From an uncultured Bacilli bacterium (lineage in GTDB: Bacteria; Bacillota_I; Bacilli_A; RF39; UBA660): 64,000 bases of DNA. Positions within the stretch are counted from its first letter, which is position 1; each line of letters opens with the position of its first letter. Location: the NCBI GenBank assembly GCA_934086935.1, contig CAKOIQ010000001.1, positions 1-64,000 of the forward strand. Reading direction: 5' to 3'. Shown here piece after piece: positions 60,960 to 64,000 of the stretch. The notes under the pieces were generated by a model. It had not been told where the DNA came from and did no database searches. It saw only the letters and a program-made list of their open reading frames with translations. A program made the position numbers and the translations under genes.

Positions 60960-62582
60960 TTATTTTTGAATAGGTTTTGATTTATTATTTTTTGATAAAT
61001 TCGGTTTTTGCATATTTATAACTAAGTCAGCATTTAACTTTGATTTAAAATTACGATTATGAGTTATACATATGATTGTTCCTTTGAATGTGTCAATTAC
61101 TTCTTCTATTATTTTGATTGCTTCTATATCTAGATGGTTTGTAACTTCATCTAATAATAAAATATTTATATCTTCTAAAGCTAATCTTGCTAGATTTACT
61201 CTAGTTCTCATACCTGGAGATAATTCTTTATATTTTTTATCTTTATCTTCATAACTTATGTTAAATTTATCAAGTAATGTAAATAAGTAACCTTTATCTA
61301 TGGTTTTATCTTTGGTTAAAAATGTATAAATTGTATCATCTTCAGAAAAGTCATCGTATGTATTTTGAGATATATAACCAATTTTAGCACTACTTCCTAT
61401 AATTACATTACCACTTATTGGTTTTAGTCCTCCAGTAATAGTTTTCATTAAGGTTGTTTTTCCAACCCCATTTGAACCTTCTATTAGTACTTTTGATCCA
61501 AATGGTATTGTTAAATCAACTGCATCTGTGTGAAATGAATCATAACCACAAACTAAATCTTCAAGTTTAATATCTTTATTGCCTTTTGATATATCTTGTT
61601 TTAGAAAAAATGTAATTTTTTCTTTTTTTCTGAAATCACTATCAATTTCAACTTCATCTAATTCTTTATTTAGTCTAGAGATTTTTCCAGCTGTTTTCTT
61701 TGTTTGCTCTTTTTGATAATTGGCAGCAATTTTATCATTATCACTAGATTTTTTCTTCATTCCTTTAGAAGCCCATTTTTGTGCAGTATTTATTTCTTGC
61801 TTGATTTTTGATTTCTTTTCTTTGGCATTTTCATATGCTTCTAAAGCGTGAGTATATTCTAAATCTTTATATTCAACATAAGCATAATATGATAAATTGT
61901 ATTCTTTAATTTTACCGCCATCTAACTCAATTATTTTGGTAGTTAAGTTATTTAAAAATTCTTCATCATGACTTACTATAATCATTTGTTTATTTAAACT
62001 TTTTAAATATTTTTCTAACCAGGTTATTGCTTCTATATCTAGATTATTGGTTGGTTCATCTAAAAGAAAAATATCATCATTGCTTAAAAGCATAGCAGCT
62101 AGAAGGATTTTCATTTTTTCTCCACCTGATAATTCTTTTATTTTTTTATCTAATGGTTCATCAAAATTTAAACCAGCTAAAATAAATGACAAGTTGCTTT
62201 CAAAATTATATCCATCTTTTTTTAAGTATTCTTCTAAGGCGTTGCCATAATCTTCCATATTTGCTTCATCTGGATGTTGTTCAAAATTACTTATTATTGC
62301 TTCTAAGTTTGTTAAATTAGTTATTTGTTTTAGGTAATCAACAACTGAAAGGTTATAAAACTCTGGTGATATTTCCTGGTTCAAATAAAAGGCAGTTTCA
62401 TTATTTAACTTTACTTTACCTTTATCTGCAGGAATTTGGCCAGAAATTATTTTTAAAAGAGTACTTTTACCACTCCCGTTAGGACCAACTAGTCCAATTA
62501 CTTCGTTTTGATTTAGGGATAATGTTATATTATCTATTATTGTTTTTCCATTGAAACTTTTGGTAAGATCACTTACTATCAT
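60960..62582 (-). CDS. ABC-F family ATPase
   Basis: A 540-residue protein with two ABC domains and no membrane helices. Domain 1: Walker A GPNGSGKSTLL, signature LSGGEKMKI, Walker B FLLDEPTNNLD. Domain 2: Walker A GSNGVGKTTLM, signature LSPGMRTRV, Walker B LLLDEVTNHLD, with Val replacing the usual Pro. A linker of about 75 residues (KEKKSKIKQEINTAQKWASK) lies between. ABC-F proteins act on the ribosome; some protect it from antibiotics. Which type this is cannot be read here. The ATG at 62582 lies inside the E1-like gene. Confidence 0.9.
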   Translation of the reverse strand: MIVSDLTKSFNGKTIIDNITLSLNQNEVIGLVGPNGSGKSTLLKIISGQIPADKGKVKLNNETAFYLNQEISPEFYNLSVVDYLKQITNLTNLEAIISNFEQHPDEANMEDYGNALEEYLKKDGYNFESNLSFILAGLNFDEPLDKKIKELSGGEKMKILLAAMLLSNDDIFLLDEPTNNLDIEAITWLEKYLKSLNKQMIIVSHDEEFLNNLTTKIIELDGGKIKEYNLSYYAYVEYKDLEYTHALEAYENAKEKKSKIKQEINTAQKWASKGMKKKSSDNDKIAANYQKEQTKKTAGKISRLNKELDEVEIDSDFRKKEKITFFLKQDISKGNKDIKLEDLVCGYDSFHTDAVDLTIPFGSKVLIEGSNGVGKTTLMKTITGGLKPISGNVIIGSSAKIGYISQNTYDDFSEDDTIYTFLTKDKTIDKGYLFTLLDKFNISYEDKDKKYKELSPGMRTRVNLARLALEDINILLLDEVTNHLDIEAIKIIEEVIDTFKGTIICITHNRNFKSKLNADLVINMQKPNLSKNNKSKPIQK

Positions 62583-63294
62583 TTTTCTTACACACCTCAC
62601 AATCATGATTTCTTTTCCATGTAAAAATTTTTGTTTTATAAGTATACATATTAAACATCATTGTTTTTCCAACTAATTTTTTAGATTTTAATTTAAGAAA
62701 ATAATTTAAAATTTGATCTGATATTATAGATGCTATTATATTACATAAGGGTCCATATGATGGAACGATATTAACGTTTTCTACTGGAACTTCATTTGAT
62801 TTTCTATCAATGCATTCAAGGCATGGTCCTTTATTAGGAATAATGAATGGTCCTATCATTCCAACATGCTCAGCAAAGCCAGCAAATATAACAGGTGTAT
62901 TGGTTTTAACACATGTTATATTAATTATTCTGCGAATTTTTCTAAATGGTTTATCTAGAGTACAAACAACAAGATCTGATTGATTTATAAATTCGTAAAC
63001 ATCTTCTTCTTTAGATATCATTATATTTTTAGATTTAATGTTAACATTAGGATTTATTCTTTGTAATCTTAATGATAAAGCTTCAGTTTTATTTTTACCA
63101 ATATCATTTGATGTATATGATAATTGTCTGATTAAATTTGAATACTCAACTTTATCACAATCTACTAATATGAAATTTTGCACTCCGGCTCTTGTTAGTA
63201 ATTCTGCAGTTATTGAACCAACGCCACCTAATCCTAAGATTAATACTTTCTTTTCTTTTAAAATATCGATATTGATTTTAGAGTTATTTATCAT
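62569..63294 (-). CDS. E1-like/ThiF-MoeB family adenylyltransferase
   Basis: A 241-residue protein. The Rossmann nucleotide motif is LILGLGGVGSITAELLTRAG, followed by FILVDCDKVEYSNLIRQ and the Cys pairs GPCLECIDR and HDCEVCKK that bind zinc. Family members adenylate the C-terminus of ubiquitin-like sulfur carriers or of short peptides. No ThiS/MoaD-like partner with a GG end is nearby. The gene overlaps the ABC-F gene by 14 bases. Confidence 0.85.
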   Translation of the reverse strand: MINNSKINIDILKEKKVLILGLGGVGSITAELLTRAGVQNFILVDCDKVEYSNLIRQLSYTSNDIGKNKTEALSLRLQRINPNVNIKSKNIMISKEEDVYEFINQSDLVVCTLDKPFRKIRRIINITCVKTNTPVIFAGFAEHVGMIGPFIIPNKGPCLECIDRKSNEVPVENVNIVPSYGPLCNIIASIISDQILNYFLKLKSKKLVGKTMMFNMYTYKTKIFTWKRNHDCEVCKKNDSK

Positions 63295-63735
63295 ATTAAA
63301 GTATTAGATGCTACTGCTGGAAAAATTCCGGTTTTATCAATAATATTATCTAAATATTCATTAGCAAATGTTACTGCTATTAATGGAAAATTTGTTATTA
63401 AAAAAATTAATAATGTTACAATTTTACAAAAATATATTAATAACAAAACTAGTTTTAAAAATTATGATTTAATTATTGGGTTTAGATCTTGTAAAGCTAC
63501 TGAAATAATAATTAATCTTTGTTTTAAATATAAAAAAAGTTTTGTAATCTATTTGTGTCCATGTGCAAATAAACCACAAAATATTTCTTGTTACAAGGAT
63601 AACTGGAACTATAATGATTGGCATAAATATATAATCAATTTAGTTTTAAATAATAATAGTTATGATGTAAAAATATTATATAAACATAATTTAGGCGATG
63701 ATTGTCCAGTTATTATTGCTAAATATATTATTTAG
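63262..63735 (+). pseudogene. methyltransferase-like ORF without a visible start codon
   Basis: An open plus-strand frame of 157 codons that no canonical start opens until TTG/ATG near 63550. It begins HIKVLDATAGKIPVLSIILSK-like and contains LIIGFRSCKATEIIINLCFK and FVIYLCPCANKP. The V-L-D-A-T-A-G start and the G-x-x-x-C-x-A-T ... CPC order resemble small SAM-dependent methyltransferase-type proteins. It runs head-to-head into the E1-like gene, which uses the opposite strand. The length argues for real descent; the missing start suggests an N-terminally truncated gene or a rare ATT/ATA start. Confidence 0.5.
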
Positions 63736-64000
63736 TTGCATTTACTTCCCATCTTGTGGTGTTACCACATGGCAAAATCAAATTATTTTTAGCCTTGATT
63801 CCTAATTCAGTTGAAGTAATTGTTCCTTCTTTAGTTAAGGTTTTATGAAGGATATTTTCAATTACAGTATTTGATAAACCGGTTGTGTAGGAATTAATGA
63901 TAAATAATAATGGCTCGTCTGATAAAAGTTTGGTACAATCATCTACTAGATTATATAAATCTTTTTCAATTGACCATACTTCGTTTTTAGCTCCTCTACC
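63728..64000 (-). CDS. C-terminal end of a class I SAM-dependent methyltransferase (RlmI-like, partial)
   Basis: Ninety codons enter from the right edge: GRGAKNEVWSIEKDLYNLVD, SDEPLLFIINSYTTGLSN, ILHKTLTKEGTITSTELGIK and finally ILPCGNTTRWEV. This matches the end of the 23S rRNA cytosine methyltransferase-like family (PPxFGRG...NSYTTGLS). It ends tail-to-tail with the plus-strand ORF, overlapping by eight bases. The start lies outside the window. Confidence 0.82.
   Translation of the reverse strand, partial: GRGAKNEVWSIEKDLYNLVDDCTKLLSDEPLLFIINSYTTGLSNTVIENILHKTLTKEGTITSTELGIKAKNNLILPCGNTTRWEVNATK

Overview
The window is strongly AT-rich bacterial chromosome, almost entirely coding, with nearly every gene on the minus strand. 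TGA acts as a stop (ruvB and the leader ORF before argS end in TGA) and Trp is TGG, so this is the standard bacterial code and not Mycoplasma. DnaB/DnaI-type primosome genes, ParE, FtsEX with a PcsB/CwlO-like hydrolase, LCP and NodB cell-wall enzymes, SpoVS and a YjcZ-like peptide point to a walled, low-GC Bacillota lineage. An uncultured Erysipelotrichales/RF39-like genome is my inference; there is no rRNA here to settle it.

Layout. 0-7 kb: a tight recombination and one-carbon operon (ruvA, HAD phosphatase, ruvB, glyA, thyA, folA), a YjcZ-like peptide on the plus strand, and argS preceded by a 27-codon leader ORF. 7-13 kb: two paralogous giant prepilin-like surface proteins. 13-19 kb: folD with a cyclodeaminase-like partner, an LCP protein, a DUF2207-like membrane protein, a polysaccharide deacetylase, and two plus-strand tRNA genes. 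19-21 kb: a non-coding stretch with hairpins, an unknown gene behind a perfect promoter, an Flp-like pilin, a DUF192 protein and def. 21-30.5 kb: parE, an acidic membrane protein, the ftsE-ftsX-hydrolase operon, a protein with two HEPN-type motifs coupled to rmuC, a VTT-domain protein and a rhodanese.

30.7-49.4 kb is the most unusual region. It looks like a type IV secretion machine: VirD4, VirB4, a separate VirB4-N-terminal-like protein, PrgI/VirB3-like, VirB6-like, two VirB8-like proteins, three VirB2-like two-helix proteins and two multidomain wall hydrolases (SGNH+NlpC/P60 and LytM+GH24). It is fused to Tad-pilus-like genes (TadZ-like, TadE-like, Flp-like) and two Cys-rich surface proteins. 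I see no relaxase, integrase, attachment sites or VirB11/TadA ATPase, and housekeeping genes lie on both sides. My reading is a resident protein-secretion or surface-contact apparatus, not an integrative conjugative element.

49.4-64 kb: dnaB-dnaI, a broken secreted-protein gene, a catalytically degenerate RNase J-like protein, a NodB-like protein without its motifs, a short SSB, a solitary sufB, a membrane XRE regulator, an unknown metalloprotease/transglutaminase gene pair, spoVS, an ABC-F ATPase coupled to an E1-like enzyme, a start-less methyltransferase-like ORF and the end of an rRNA-methyltransferase-like gene. Many operons end in clear hairpin-T-run terminators, and several intergenic regions carry -35/-10 pairs spaced exactly 17 bases, often with a TTGC -35 variant.
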